Source: Rhodothermia bacterium
GTDB taxonomy: Bacteria > Bacteroidota > Rhodothermia > Rhodothermales > JAAAOL01
Assembly: GCA_030428385.1 (NCBI GenBank)
Contig: JAUIDY010000055.1
Location: forward strand, 1 to 38,874
Reading direction: 5' to 3'
Length of the DNA stretch: 38,874 nucleotides
The notes beneath the pieces were generated by a model that was given only the letters and a program-made list of their open reading frames with translations, had not been told where the DNA came from and ran no database searches. This document shows positions 1 to 9,772 of this stretch, in pieces (position 1 is the stretch's first letter; each line of letters begins with the position of its first letter). The translations under genes and the position numbers were made by a program.

Positions 1-666
1 GGACAAACCTTCGACGGGTGTACCTTTGTGGGACAGATGTCAACCAGCCCACAGATCGCCTTTCGTGCGATCAACTCCACGTTTGAAGATATTTCCATGA
101 GTATCGTTGGCGATGCCCAGTTTGAGGGGTGTACGTTTTCAAATGGTCAGCTCGAAACGGGCGGTTGGCGGAGTGTGTCGGGGCCTCGTTCGCTGCGTTT
201 CGAAGGGGGAAAACTTGAGGGCATGACCCTACGGCTGTATGAGCGTACCCGCTCTCCCAATGAGATTGCGCTGGATTTACAACATGTCGATTTAATCAAC
301 TCGCGGATTGTAGCCGTTTCAGATGGCTCTACCGTGCGGATCAACGGCGGGACAGTAACGCTGGAAGAAGAGCCCCTCGTTTCCATGCGCAATGATGTCC
401 GGGTGACTTTGATGGAGGTGGACATTATGGCGAATGGAAGTGCCGAGGTGTTTAAATTCACAAATGGCGGGGCCTTGTCGTTAGGAGAAGGCGTGCACAT
501 CGTAGCGCCTGAAAGTCCATTGGTGCGGGCACCGGGAGGAGGCGTTGTGCGGCTAAGCGGGATGGGGCGATTGTGTGAGGCGTGCGCCACCAATTGCAAC
601 GCGTGTACCGTGCAAGTAAAAGAAGCAGGGGCCGTCCTGGAGCCCGGTTTTGTGGATTCGCCGTAG
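1..666 (+). CDS. Partial beta-helix-like hypothetical protein (5' end outside window)
   Basis: The reading frame is open from base 1 and stops with TAG at 664-666, so the start lies upstream and only about 221 C-terminal residues are visible. The protein has short repeating units with alternating hydrophobic residues and glycine/asparagine turns, including two FxGCTF-type copies near residues 4-9 and 42-47. This pattern fits a right-handed parallel beta-helix of an exported or surface protein. Near the end (574-606) four cysteines form a CxxCxxxCxxC cluster, which could be a disulfide knot or a metal site. No family is recognised. The gene converges with the SecA-like gene, with four bases between the two stop codons. 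Confidence 0.6.
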   Translation, partial: GQTFDGCTFVGQMSTSPQIAFRAINSTFEDISMSIVGDAQFEGCTFSNGQLETGGWRSVSGPRSLRFEGGKLEGMTLRLYERTRSPNEIALDLQHVDLINSRIVAVSDGSTVRINGGTVTLEEEPLVSMRNDVRVTLMEVDIMANGSAEVFKFTNGGALSLGEGVHIVAPESPLVRAPGGGVVRLSGMGRLCEACATNCNACTVQVKEAGAVLEPGFVDSP

Positions 667-670
667 CGCG

Positions 671-3073
671 TTAGGAATGGGGACGTTTCCAGCGTTTCCA
701 TATTGCCCAGCCCAAAAGCAACGGCCAGGTCATGATGGCTGCGCCCGCCGCAAACGCACTGCTTCCTTTTCCAAACAGTGCATCCTGCAAGTCGTTCAAG
801 GCCTGGTCATTAATGAGATACGTCCAGGTAGAGGCAGGGCCCTGTAAGTCGGTGTCGTCAAATCCGTCCTTATTAATCACTAGGGTGGCAAACGATGCAG
901 CCGTCCGCTCGGCGATCGTGGCGTGAATTACCCCAAAGGCAGCGGCCACCTGTTTATGGAATTCATGCAACGGGTCGAGGCCACCAATGCCTACCAGGTG
1001 GATGCCTTCACGGATCTGGGTGATCAAGGCCAGGTGTTCGGCCCAGCACGCATCGATATGATGTAAGAGAATGGCTCGTTCTGCCCGCACCACCATGTCC
1101 TGACCCACTTGTTCGACCAGGGCCCGATACCGGTCTGGGGCCCGCTCCGTGCAAATAGAAGGCAGGACGGATTCTGTTAAAAGCGCAAACCTCCATTGTT
1201 GGAGGGTGGCACGCTGTTTCTCGACCAACAGGGCATAGCGCCACATGGTCTTGCGGATCTCATAGTTTTGTCCCTCCACGATGCGCTGCAGCCTGTCTGT
1301 CTCCCGATGGATAATAGGATTCCGCAAGGGGGTGGCTTGATGAGGAGGACGCAGCTTGGGAGGAATCAACGAATCAATCCCAAACCGCACCATCAGGTCG
1401 TCTTCCAGGCTCACGAAAAAACGCGACGTACCCGGATCGCCCTGCCGACCAGCGCGTCCGCGGAGTTGGTCATCAATGCGGCGACTTTCGTGGCGGTTTG
1501 TCCCGATGACATACAGGCCACCGAGGGCACGCACCTGGTTATACATCGAGGCATCAGTTCCGCCGAGGCGGATGTCGGTGCCCCGCCCCGCCATGTTGGT
1601 TGAGATGGTGACGGCCCCAAGGGTTCCCGCTTGGGCAATGATCCGGGCTTCTGCTTCATCGTTTCGGGCATTGAGCACTTCACAGTCGATACCCGCTTCG
1701 TTTAGTCGCCTGGCGATTAACTCCGACTCCTCCACGCTGGCCGTTCCTACCAATATGGGGCGGCCTGACGCGTGTACCTGGCCTATTTCATGAATCAAGG
1801 CCTGATACTTGGCCTCTGTGTGTGTAAAAATCAGATCCGGTGCATCATTTCGGATGAAGGGGCGGTGTGGAGGGATGGGAACAACGGAAAGGTCGTAAAA
1901 CGCCTTGAATTCACGCGCCGCAGACTGGGCCGTGGCGGTCATGCCGCTGAGGTGGGGATACTGCCGCAAGAAATGCTGCAGCGTGATGGTACCCAATATT
2001 TTGCCACCCGGTTGTATGGGGAGCCCTTCCTTGGCTTCGAGGGCGGCCTGTAATCCATCGGGCCAGCGCCGGTCGGGGATCATGCGCCCCGTAAATTCAT
2101 CCACAAGTGCGATCTGCTGATCCCGAATGATATAGTCCACGTCCCGATGGAGCAATACCTGTGCATGCAGCGCTTGGTTAACCTCGGTAAGTAATACATA
2201 ATTGTCATCATCATGCAGCTTGCCACATTCCAGGGCCGCTTCCACCCGTTCACATCCTCGCTCAGTCAGCAAAACATTGCGCCGATGTTCATCCAATTCC
2301 CAGTCTTGATGAGGTGCTAAGTTTGCAACTAACCCTGCAATCTGATAGAGATCTTCCGCCGAACGGGTGCGTTCCCCCGCAATAACCAGTGGGACCCGCG
2401 CTTCATCTATCAGCAAGGAATCGGCCTCATCAATGAGAGCCATAGAAAAAGGGCGCTGTACCAACTCCTCCTTGGTTCGTCCTAACTGCATCCGCAAAAA
2501 GTCAAAGCCTGCTTCCTTGGCGGTTGCATAGGTGACATCGGCTGCATAGGCTTTTCGTCGCTTGGTTGTGGACATTCCGGCCTGAATTGCCTCCACGCTC
2601 AGTCCAAAGAATTGATACACCGGGCGCATCCAGTCGGCATCGCGGCGTGCCAGATAGTCGTTGAAGGTCAACACATGCACACCCTTGCCTGACAGGGCAT
2701 GCAGACAGACTGGCAGGACAGCTGCCAGGGTTTTGCCTTCTCCAGTCTGCATCTCCACCAATTTCTGTTGATGAAGCGCAATGCCCGCCATGATCTGGAC
2801 ATGGTAGGGGCGGAGTCCTAGCAGTCGGGCGGCTACTTCGCATACTAAAGCATAGACGTCCACCAGAAGCTCATGAGGACATCCGCCTTGCCGTGCCTGC
2901 TCGCGTAGCTGAGCCGCATGTAGTCGTAACTGTTTATCTGAGACATTGGCCCAATTTGCTTCCTGTGCCCGAATGCGTGTCGCCGTTGCTTCGAACGATG
3001 AAAGGTCGTATTCCACCCGATTCGGGTCTTGCAGCGAATGGAGTCGTTGTTTCCAGGAAGGAAAAGACGGCAT
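671..3073 (-). CDS. SecA-family protein translocase ATPase, SecA2-like with C-terminal membrane segment
   Basis: An 800-residue SecA homologue, a DEAD-type motor ATPase that drives unfolded proteins through SecYEG. Visible motifs are the Walker A TGEGKT at residues 110-115, the DEAD box at 215-218 within LIDEADSLLIDEAR, the VDEFTGR and GMTATA stretches, TNMAGRGTDI, and LRGRAGRQGDPG of the second nucleotide-binding domain. It is shorter than housekeeping SecA of Bacteroidota (from general knowledge often above 1,000 residues). It lacks the C-terminal cysteine-rich zinc-binding tail and instead ends in a hydrophobic stretch (about residues 775-792) followed by KRWKRPHS, suggesting a membrane anchor. 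These traits favour a second, accessory SecA. No accessory Sec partner is nearby. Start is the ATG at 3073; no clear Shine-Dalgarno. Confidence 0.88.
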   Translation of the reverse strand: MPSFPSWKQRLHSLQDPNRVEYDLSSFEATATRIRAQEANWANVSDKQLRLHAAQLREQARQGGCPHELLVDVYALVCEVAARLLGLRPYHVQIMAGIALHQQKLVEMQTGEGKTLAAVLPVCLHALSGKGVHVLTFNDYLARRDADWMRPVYQFFGLSVEAIQAGMSTTKRRKAYAADVTYATAKEAGFDFLRMQLGRTKEELVQRPFSMALIDEADSLLIDEARVPLVIAGERTRSAEDLYQIAGLVANLAPHQDWELDEHRRNVLLTERGCERVEAALECGKLHDDDNYVLLTEVNQALHAQVLLHRDVDYIIRDQQIALVDEFTGRMIPDRRWPDGLQAALEAKEGLPIQPGGKILGTITLQHFLRQYPHLSGMTATAQSAAREFKAFYDLSVVPIPPHRPFIRNDAPDLIFTHTEAKYQALIHEIGQVHASGRPILVGTASVEESELIARRLNEAGIDCEVLNARNDEAEARIIAQAGTLGAVTISTNMAGRGTDIRLGGTDASMYNQVRALGGLYVIGTNRHESRRIDDQLRGRAGRQGDPGTSRFFVSLEDDLMVRFGIDSLIPPKLRPPHQATPLRNPIIHRETDRLQRIVEGQNYEIRKTMWRYALLVEKQRATLQQWRFALLTESVLPSICTERAPDRYRALVEQVGQDMVVRAERAILLHHIDACWAEHLALITQIREGIHLVGIGGLDPLHEFHKQVAAAFGVIHATIAERTAASFATLVINKDGFDDTDLQGPASTWTYLINDQALNDLQDALFGKGSSAFAAGAAIMTWPLLLGWAIWKRWKRPHS

Positions 3074-4110
3074 GTCAAAAGTACGGGTATCAGCGACGTG
3101 GGTACCTTTTTCTCAGATACGAGAATAATGCCAAGAGAAAAGATGTCAGCTACCACATCCGTCTTTTGGGAGTGGGGTGGCGATCCTGGCGAGCAAACGG
3201 GGTTCTATACTATTAAGGAAGAGGGGGGCCACAGGCGCAACCAGTGGTTGCCGGAAGGTGAAGAGAACGAAAGGCCTTAATACCCCGGACTGCCAGGGGG
3301 GCACGGCGTTTTCTGTATTTCCCCCACGAACCGTAAAGGGCATTCAAAGAGAGGTCATATCACCGAAAAAAAGGGAAGGGGGGAGTGTTTGAAGCACATT
3401 GCCTTTGAAAAACAGCAGGAAGATTGTAGTTTATTGAAAGGGATGTAAATATTTCTAACAAGCATAAGTGGTAATGCGGCATGTTCGCCTAAAAACAAAA
3501 GTCATTTTTACAATAAATCATAAAATAATGAATTGAGAACGTTTTTCTATACGGATATGTGTTTCTCTTTGTCAAGTCTGTGATTGGACAGGGTGAGAAA
3601 AAGTATTCTTGACATCATTCTCAAGATGCTTTAGCTTCATAAATGCTTCCTAATGAAAGCGATCCCAGCTTAATCCAAAAGCATCAACTAGGCCTTAGGA
3701 GTCCCTGTTGGTAGCGCTTACATCGTAGATGTTGTCCTCTATCTTCTCCAAGATTTGCGAGAAGATTCGTAATAATAAGATCATACGCGCATGCGGGTTC
3801 ACCCACACGCCCGCTTTTTAGCTACGGAAAACACCCGCTTCACTCTATCCGTTAATCGATGTCGGAGTGTATGCTTGGATCGACTATATACCATGTCGCC
3901 CCTCAAGAGGAGGCTGGGTATTGTTTGTTTTTCCGTGACCACAACAAGGCCATAATAATAAGGCATTGGGTGATTCATGCAGGCAAAAATGGGTTTATGC
4001 CCGGATGCTGCTTTGCAGGGCTGGGCTTTGCCTCGTCGACCCCTCAGCCAATACCGAATCTTCCCAATACGTAACACACTAACCGTTCCCATACTTGGAG
4101 GTGTCACAAC
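3074..4110. other. Long non-coding region, partly AT-rich, between SecA-like gene and TonB receptor
   Basis: About 1 kb without a convincing gene; the short open frames here lack family features and plausible starts. The centre, roughly 3400-3560, is clearly richer in A and T than its surroundings. Visible structure: a palindrome GCAACCA-G-TGGTTGC at 3237-3251 upstream of the SecA-like gene, an 8-bp inverted repeat ATCTTCTC/GAGAAGAT at 3741-3766, a TTGACA hexamer at 3609-3614 without a good -10 partner, and TTGAGA (3533-3538) spaced 17 bases from TATGTG (3556-3561). The region probably holds divergent promoters for both flanking genes, but no promoter can be fixed from sequence alone. Confidence 0.5.
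4097..4103 (+). promoter_or_regulatory. Strong ribosome binding site for the large TonB receptor
   Basis: GGAGGTG sits seven bases before the ATG at 4111. Clear Shine-Dalgarno sites are scarce in this window, so this one stands out and fixes the start of the receptor. It suggests high translation of this outer-membrane protein. Confidence 0.7.
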
Positions 4111-7100
4111 ATGAGATGGGTTAAACTGCTACTACTAACCCTGCTGCTTCCGGCGACAACAGCCCTTGCCCAAACGGGTAAGATTGCCGGTGTTATTACG
4201 GAGGCGGCAACCGGAAACCCCATACCTGGGGCCAACGTGGTGATTGAGGGAACCACGGTCGGCTCGGTAACGGACATTGATGGTTACTACGTAATCCTTA
4301 ATGTGCGCCCAGGTACCTACAACCTCACTGCCTCATTTATCGGCTTTCGCTCTGAAGTGCGCCAAGGCATCCGTGTCAATGTTGACTTGACGACGGAAAT
4401 CGACTTTGCGCTCCAGGAAGAAAACGTTGAATTGGGCAGCCTTGTCGTTACAGCCGAACGCCCCATCGTTCAGCGCGACGTTTCTGCTAGCGTGGCTAAC
4501 ATCACGGCAGAAGAAATTCAGAACCTGCCCGTTACGGATATCGACAAGGTGGTCGGTCTCCAAGCTGGCTTTGAGCGCGGTCTCACCATTCGTGGAGAAG
4601 GTGGCGACCAGGTTCAGTTTATGGTCGATGGCCTATCGATGGCCAGCGGTCGTAACAATACCCCCTTCACAGGCGTGAGCTACACGTCGGTGCAGGAAGT
4701 GCAGGTTCAAACGGGTGGCTTCAACGCGGAGTACGGCAACGTTCGCTCCGGGTTGATCAACGTCATTACGAAAGAGCCTGCTGGCAACCGCTATAGTGTA
4801 GACGCCATTGTGCGGTACAGCGGTGCTTCGGCCAAGAATATGCCAGGTGGTAATGTGGACGGACAAGAGGTGGATGGTCCCTGGGCCATGAACACCTTTA
4901 ACCTTCGCCCCATGTTCTCCGATCTTCCTGAAGACCAGAACGTGGTTATGAATGGAGCCTCGGATGCCAATGGCTGGGATGCTTGGCAGCAAGCGTCGCA
5001 TCGCCCGTGGGGCGGCTGGAACGCATTGGCCGATGCCTACAACAGCGATAACGGCACCAACTTCTCGGGGGCCGATATCCAGAATGCGTTCCGCGATCAT
5101 TACCTCCGCAAAGACCTGGAGGTGGATGTGCCTGATTACGAAATCGATGCGTCGGTAGGGGGCCCCGTACCGGGCTTGCACCAACTGCTTGGCGACCTTC
5201 GCTTCTTGGCTTCGTACCGCACAACCCAGACCGCTTATGGTATGGGGGGAAATGCGCGTGAATCGTTCGATGAAAGCGTTGGGCAACTGAAGCTGATCTC
5301 GAACTTTGCGCCGGGCATGAAGCTGACGGTGAATGGTCTGATTGGGAATCAGGCAGGTTTGAACCGCAGCGAGTCGGGCCAGCCCAACCTCACGACGGGC
5401 GAACTGCCCACCTATCCGTGGGATGGCGGTACGTCTTCCGTCTTTACCCAAGTTGGGAATACCGCGCCGGACCGTGCATTGGGTGAGCTTTACAGCAACC
5501 TTCCCTTCCAGTTGATGGATATCGACCGGGCGATGGTGGGTGCACAGTTTACGCATACGTTGAACAACAAGACGTTCTACGAAGTCCAACTGCAAAGCAT
5601 CTCGACCGAGTATGACACACGCGCCATTGGCGACCGTGCGTCCATCGACGATTTGAGCTTCAGCTACCTTAACGGTACCCTGGTGGTTGACGAAGCGCCG
5701 TTTGGTTACTCGCAAAAAGACGGCTCGGACGCGTTTGCTGCTGGCTTTATCACCGGTGGTCACTGGGGCAGCGGGTTCGACCGCTCCACGGTGCAGCGCT
5801 TCTCGGGGCGTTTTGACATCACCAGCCAGATCAACCGCTACAGCCTCGTGAAGGCTGGTGTGGAGTATATCTACTCGGATTATGACACGGACTTCGGGGA
5901 AGACGACCCGGAGCATCCGCACAACGGCGACCCGAAATGGAACTGGGAGCGTCAGCCCCAGCAAGCCGCGGCTTACATCCAGGACAAGCTGGAATTCCGG
6001 GGCATGATCGCCAATATCGGCCTGCGCCTCGACTACTTCCATGCCGGTGGCGACTGGTACGTTTATGACGAGTATGAGCGTGCCTTCTCGGCTTCCTTCG
6101 GTCTCGACCAGATCGACGAAACGCTGCAGCAGGAGCCCACAGATCGTCAGGTGACGCTGAGCCCCCGCCTTGGGGTGTCGTTCCCCGTGACCGACAACAG
6201 CAAGCTGTACTTCAACTACGGCCACTTCCGCCAGATGCTGAACCCGCAGTCCCTGTTTAACTTGCAGGAAGACTTCACGGGTGCGGTGCGGGCCATTGGT
6301 AACCCGAATCATCCGTTGCCGCGGACGGTAGCGTACGAGTTGGGCTTTGAGCAGAACCTGTTCAACCAGTACCACCTGCGCGTGGCGGGTTACTACCGTG
6401 ACCTCCGCGACCAGCCGCGCAACGTGACGTTCATCAGCCTTGACGACCTTGTTAACTACCAGGTCGCGCAGCCGTGGAATTACAGCGACGTGCGGGGCTT
6501 CGAACTGACGCTGACGAGAAACCGGGGCGAATGGATCCGTGGTTTTGTGAACTACACCTACTCCGTGCGTAAAGCCGGTAACTTCGGCTTCAGCCAGTTC
6601 GACGAAAACACGACGGCCCAGCGTAACTTTGTGTCTTCCACCACAGAGCACTACGCGAGCAAGCCGATTCCGGAGCCGTATGCCCGCTTCAACCTCGAAG
6701 TGCTGCTGCCCGATGACATTGGGCCGGAAGTTGGCGGAACCCACCTCCTTGGAGACTGGCGGATCAACTTCCTCGGCGAATGGCGGAAAGGCATTGCCAT
6801 GACATGGAACGGCCAGAGCCTGGCCAACGCCACGGGCGGTGCCAGTGATCGTGACCTGCAAGGTAACGTGCGCTGGAAAGACTACTACATGCTCGACATG
6901 CGCTTCAGCAAGAACTTTGGCACCCGCCTCGGCGATGCCCAGTTCTTTGTCGACTTCACGAACGTCTTTAACATCCGCCATATGTATATCGCGGGTGGTC
7001 AGCTCTGGAGCGATGGCAACAACGACCAGTTGAACTACATGCGTTCGCTGCATCTGCCGAGTGATACCTTCCCCGAAGATATCGCCGCTGGTTATCAGTG

Positions 7101-7395
7101 GGTACATGGCGATGACAAGCCGGGCGACTTCCGGAAGCCAGATGTGGCCTTTACGCCGATTGTTGTAGGTGCGTTGCCCGAAACGGGTGCCGATCGTCCG
7201 CTCTACTATGTGCCGAATGAAGATGGCACCAGCGGTTCCTACTTCGAATGGAACGGCAGCAGCTTTGTGCAGGCGGATCAGGGTCGTGTGGACCAGGTCC
7301 TCGATGACAAAGCTTACATCGACATGCCGAACCATACGTACAGCACGTTCCTGAACCCTCGGAACGTATTCTTCGGCCTTCGCCTCTCCTTCTAA
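4111..7395 (+). CDS. Large TonB-dependent outer-membrane receptor
   Basis: A 1,094-residue receptor of the TonB-dependent type, which takes up large or scarce ligands across the outer membrane using energy passed on by TonB. Order of parts: signal peptide at residues 1-21 ending ALAQ, a carboxypeptidase-regulatory-like beta-sandwich at about 24-105 (GKIAGVITEAATGNPIPGA, then DGYYVI), a plug domain at about 118-225 with LTIRGEGG and VQFMVDGL, then a long beta-barrel rich in aromatic strands that ends in GLRLSF with the terminal phenylalanine usual for barrel assembly. Start is supported by GGAGGTG upstream. It is followed by a strong hairpin and then by a secreted protein and a PorV-family protein, which suggests a shared surface function. 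The ligand cannot be read from sequence. Confidence 0.92.
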   Translation: MRWVKLLLLTLLLPATTALAQTGKIAGVITEAATGNPIPGANVVIEGTTVGSVTDIDGYYVILNVRPGTYNLTASFIGFRSEVRQGIRVNVDLTTEIDFALQEENVELGSLVVTAERPIVQRDVSASVANITAEEIQNLPVTDIDKVVGLQAGFERGLTIRGEGGDQVQFMVDGLSMASGRNNTPFTGVSYTSVQEVQVQTGGFNAEYGNVRSGLINVITKEPAGNRYSVDAIVRYSGASAKNMPGGNVDGQEVDGPWAMNTFNLRPMFSDLPEDQNVVMNGASDANGWDAWQQASHRPWGGWNALADAYNSDNGTNFSGADIQNAFRDHYLRKDLEVDVPDYEIDASVGGPVPGLHQLLGDLRFLASYRTTQTAYGMGGNARESFDESVGQLKLISNFAPGMKLTVNGLIGNQAGLNRSESGQPNLTTGELPTYPWDGGTSSVFTQVGNTAPDRALGELYSNLPFQLMDIDRAMVGAQFTHTLNNKTFYEVQLQSISTEYDTRAIGDRASIDDLSFSYLNGTLVVDEAPFGYSQKDGSDAFAAGFITGGHWGSGFDRSTVQRFSGRFDITSQINRYSLVKAGVEYIYSDYDTDFGEDDPEHPHNGDPKWNWERQPQQAAAYIQDKLEFRGMIANIGLRLDYFHAGGDWYVYDEYERAFSASFGLDQIDETLQQEPTDRQVTLSPRLGVSFPVTDNSKLYFNYGHFRQMLNPQSLFNLQEDFTGAVRAIGNPNHPLPRTVAYELGFEQNLFNQYHLRVAGYYRDLRDQPRNVTFISLDDLVNYQVAQPWNYSDVRGFELTLTRNRGEWIRGFVNYTYSVRKAGNFGFSQFDENTTAQRNFVSSTTEHYASKPIPEPYARFNLEVLLPDDIGPEVGGTHLLGDWRINFLGEWRKGIAMTWNGQSLANATGGASDRDLQGNVRWKDYYMLDMRFSKNFGTRLGDAQFFVDFTNVFNIRHMYIAGGQLWSDGNNDQLNYMRSLHLPSDTFPEDIAAGYQWVHGDDKPGDFRKPDVAFTPIVVGALPETGADRPLYYVPNEDGTSGSYFEWNGSSFVQADQGRVDQVLDDKAYIDMPNHTYSTFLNPRNVFFGLRLSF

Positions 7396-7407
7396 TTAGA
7401 GGAACGT

Positions 7408-7459
7408 CGCTCCGCACCGGTCTTCCCCGGGGTTTCCCGGGAGGCCGGTGGTCGGAGCG
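7408..7459 (+). terminator. Strong intergenic hairpin after the TonB receptor
   Basis: An inverted repeat in which CGCTCCG (7408-7414) pairs with CGGAGCG (7453-7459) and CACCGG with CCGGTG further in, with additional GC pairs near the loop. No clear T-run follows, so it may be a partial terminator or an mRNA-stabilising structure that sets the ratio between the receptor and the next gene. Confidence 0.55.
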
Positions 7460-7507
7460 GCATGTCAAGAGCCCCTCTTGCATTCCCCTTATCAAACAAA
7501 AACTATT

Positions 7508-9763
7508 ATGACACTTGCTAATCATGTCTACCTCTGGCGGAGGGCGGGAACAGGCTTGCTGTTGCTGTTGCTTCTCGTCGGACTGACAGAAGATGCTCAA
7601 GCGCAGTGGACCCCCAAGTGGCTCAATGTGGGGGACCTTCAGACCCGTTACCTCTCTGGCGGTGCTGCTCCTGAAGGTGATGAAGTTGCCTGGCACCACC
7701 CAGGTATTCGTCCGCGTTCAGCCTATAGCCGCTGGCGCGGGATGTGGATTGCCACTCAAAACTTTACGGACGAAAACGGTCGGTTGTGGGAAAACAGAAT
7801 TTCCCATATCGGTCCTCGTATCACCGGGGTCGGGCAGGTATTTGATATCTCCCAGGCCCTCGTTTCGCGTTATCCCCAACCAACGGTGGAAGTGGACGGG
7901 GCTGCTACGTTTGCGGAACCGGTGGTGGTGGATGAGGTGGATCCCAGCCTCGCGCCAGACCGCATGGTGCTTCAGGAAATCAACACCTCGGTGGGGATTA
8001 CCTTGAATCAACGGGCCATGCAGTGGAGCCATCCGGACCACGAAAACTATCACATCGTCGAATACGTCTTCACTAGCACGGGGAACGTGGATGGTGACGA
8101 CGAAATCGAAATCTCGGATAACAACGTCGATAACGTCTTCTTCGTTTTCCTGGAGCGCCCAACGGGTGCGGGTGCCTTCTCAGGTGCCTGGGATAACAGT
8201 GCTGGCGGTGTTGCCTGGGGGCAGTACACCATGAACGATGCCATCGGTGATGGCGTGAGCGATTATGGTGTTGACTTCCGCGCGCAGTTTGCATGGCTAG
8301 GTAACATTAAGGAAACGGGTTCTCTCGAATTTAATACGTTAGGGAACCCATTCCGGGCTAACCACCAGTGGAACTCGCTCGCTGATGACACCCTGGGCCG
8401 CCTTGGTAGCGCCTCCTTCTCGGGTGTCGTTACGCTCCATGCGGATACCGAAGCCCATGAGCCGGGTGCCTCGTCGCCAGACGACCCGGCGCAGCCGTAT
8501 ACGATGACCTACCTCAACTCAGACTACGGGGATCTTACCAGTACGTCTGACCACAACAACGAGGTGGCGATGGCACGTGAGCGTCGCTGGATCGAGTGTG
8601 GTTCTACGGGGTCGGCGGCTACCAACGATGCTGCTATTGCCTCGGATCTGGCAGGAAACTGCACGCCGGGTACGTCGCCGCGTTCGTGGCCGACCCATGC
8701 GCGCCTCGTTCAGGGACAGGACGCCAGTGCGGCGTTTGACTCAGATCCTGACTTCATCAACCAGACTGCCGACCCGACCCGCGGTGCCGGTGCTGGTGGC
8801 TGGGGCTTCATGACTGCTTATGGTCCGTATGACATGTCCCATGGCCAGGAGGTTCGCATTGTGTGGGCCGAAGCCGTGGCTGCCCTGAGCGACGAAGCCG
8901 AGTGGGAAATTGGGCGTGCCTACAAGCTCTCGGGTTGGGATGATTCCATGATCCATGAGTTTGATGCCGACGGCAATGGCACCATTGACGCGGACGAAGC
9001 GATGACGAAGAACGAATGGGTGTTCACCGCCCGTGACTCGCTCTTCCAGACCTTCCAGCGCGCCCTGGATAACTTCAACAACGGGTTCAACGCCCCGCAT
9101 CCGCCGCCGCCCCCCACGTCTTTTGTCGTGACCTCTGGTACCGATAAAATTGACATCTCGTGGACGGCGAGCCAAGCTCCGGCCGGTGGCTGGGAACTGT
9201 GGCGTGCCCAAAAGCACTATTCGGGCATCATGACCACCCTCGAAACCAACGCAAGTGGAATCGGGGTGCCGGACGTAGCCCGCAGCTATGAGTTGGTAGC
9301 GACGCTTCCAGGTAGTGCCACCTCCTTTGAGGACACCCAGGTGGTGCGTGGCGGTTCGTATTACTACTACCTGCAAGCCGTGGGTAGCGATGGTACGAGG
9401 AGCAGCCGTTACTATACCCAGACGTATAACCCGGCCTTCCTGCGGCGTCCGTCGGTAGAAGGTGACCTGAGCAGGGTTCGCATTGTGCCGAACCCCTTCC
9501 ACCTGGGTGCCGACCCGGCTGTGCGTCTTGATGTGCAAGACCGTATTGCCTTCTACGACCTGCCCGGGCAAGCACGCATCGACATCTATACTGAACTTGG
9601 TGAGCTGGTTCGAACCATTGAGCACACCGATGGAAGTGGTGACGATTTCTGGGATCTGACGACCTCGTCCCGCCAGCTTGTGGTGAGTGGCATTTATCTA
9701 GCCAACATCACGAACACGGCAACGGGCGAGAGCGCCATTCAGAAGTTCATCATTATCCGGTAG
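7508..9763 (+). CDS. Secreted protein with T9SS-like C-terminal sorting domain
   Basis: A 751-residue exported protein of unknown role. The ATG at 7508 is preferred over the GTG at 7448 because it begins directly before a classic signal peptide (basic start, a run of leucines, cleavage near DAQAQ at about residue 33). Near residues 480-495 there is a calcium-loop-like stretch DADGNGTIDADE. Around residues 530-630 there is a fibronectin-III-like segment preceded by a proline run. The last 90 residues (VRIVPNPF, IDIYTELGELVRTI, SGIYLANI, KFIII) match the general pattern of the type A C-terminal domain recognised by the type IX secretion system. Its position between a TonB receptor and a PorV-family gene agrees with export to the surface. 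No Shine-Dalgarno is visible. Confidence 0.8.
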   Translation: MTLANHVYLWRRAGTGLLLLLLLVGLTEDAQAQWTPKWLNVGDLQTRYLSGGAAPEGDEVAWHHPGIRPRSAYSRWRGMWIATQNFTDENGRLWENRISHIGPRITGVGQVFDISQALVSRYPQPTVEVDGAATFAEPVVVDEVDPSLAPDRMVLQEINTSVGITLNQRAMQWSHPDHENYHIVEYVFTSTGNVDGDDEIEISDNNVDNVFFVFLERPTGAGAFSGAWDNSAGGVAWGQYTMNDAIGDGVSDYGVDFRAQFAWLGNIKETGSLEFNTLGNPFRANHQWNSLADDTLGRLGSASFSGVVTLHADTEAHEPGASSPDDPAQPYTMTYLNSDYGDLTSTSDHNNEVAMARERRWIECGSTGSAATNDAAIASDLAGNCTPGTSPRSWPTHARLVQGQDASAAFDSDPDFINQTADPTRGAGAGGWGFMTAYGPYDMSHGQEVRIVWAEAVAALSDEAEWEIGRAYKLSGWDDSMIHEFDADGNGTIDADEAMTKNEWVFTARDSLFQTFQRALDNFNNGFNAPHPPPPPTSFVVTSGTDKIDISWTASQAPAGGWELWRAQKHYSGIMTTLETNASGIGVPDVARSYELVATLPGSATSFEDTQVVRGGSYYYYLQAVGSDGTRSSRYYTQTYNPAFLRRPSVEGDLSRVRIVPNPFHLGADPAVRLDVQDRIAFYDLPGQARIDIYTELGELVRTIEHTDGSGDDFWDLTTSSRQLVVSGIYLANITNTATGESAIQKFIIIR

Positions 9764-9772
9764 TTATGTGAC

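Noticed and set aside
3609-3643. A TTGACA hexamer as a sigma-70-type promoter
   Set aside because: At 17-base spacing the -10 position reads TAGCTT, a poor match, and Bacteroidota-type promoters often differ from this pattern, so it was not listed as a promoter.
3799-4107. Short open frames in the 3.1-4.1 kb gap, the largest 102 codons on the minus strand
   Set aside because: No ribosome binding site, no recognisable fold, and composition unlike the neighbouring genes.
4633-7335. A 900-codon open frame on the minus strand
   Set aside because: It lies fully opposite the TonB receptor gene, whose signal peptide, plug and barrel are clear. The antisense product is low in family features and rich in valine, histidine and arginine, typical of a shadow in GC-rich coding DNA.
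8741-9625. A 294-codon open frame on the minus strand
   Set aside because: It is opposite the C-terminal half of the secreted T9SS-like protein and shows only shadow-type composition.
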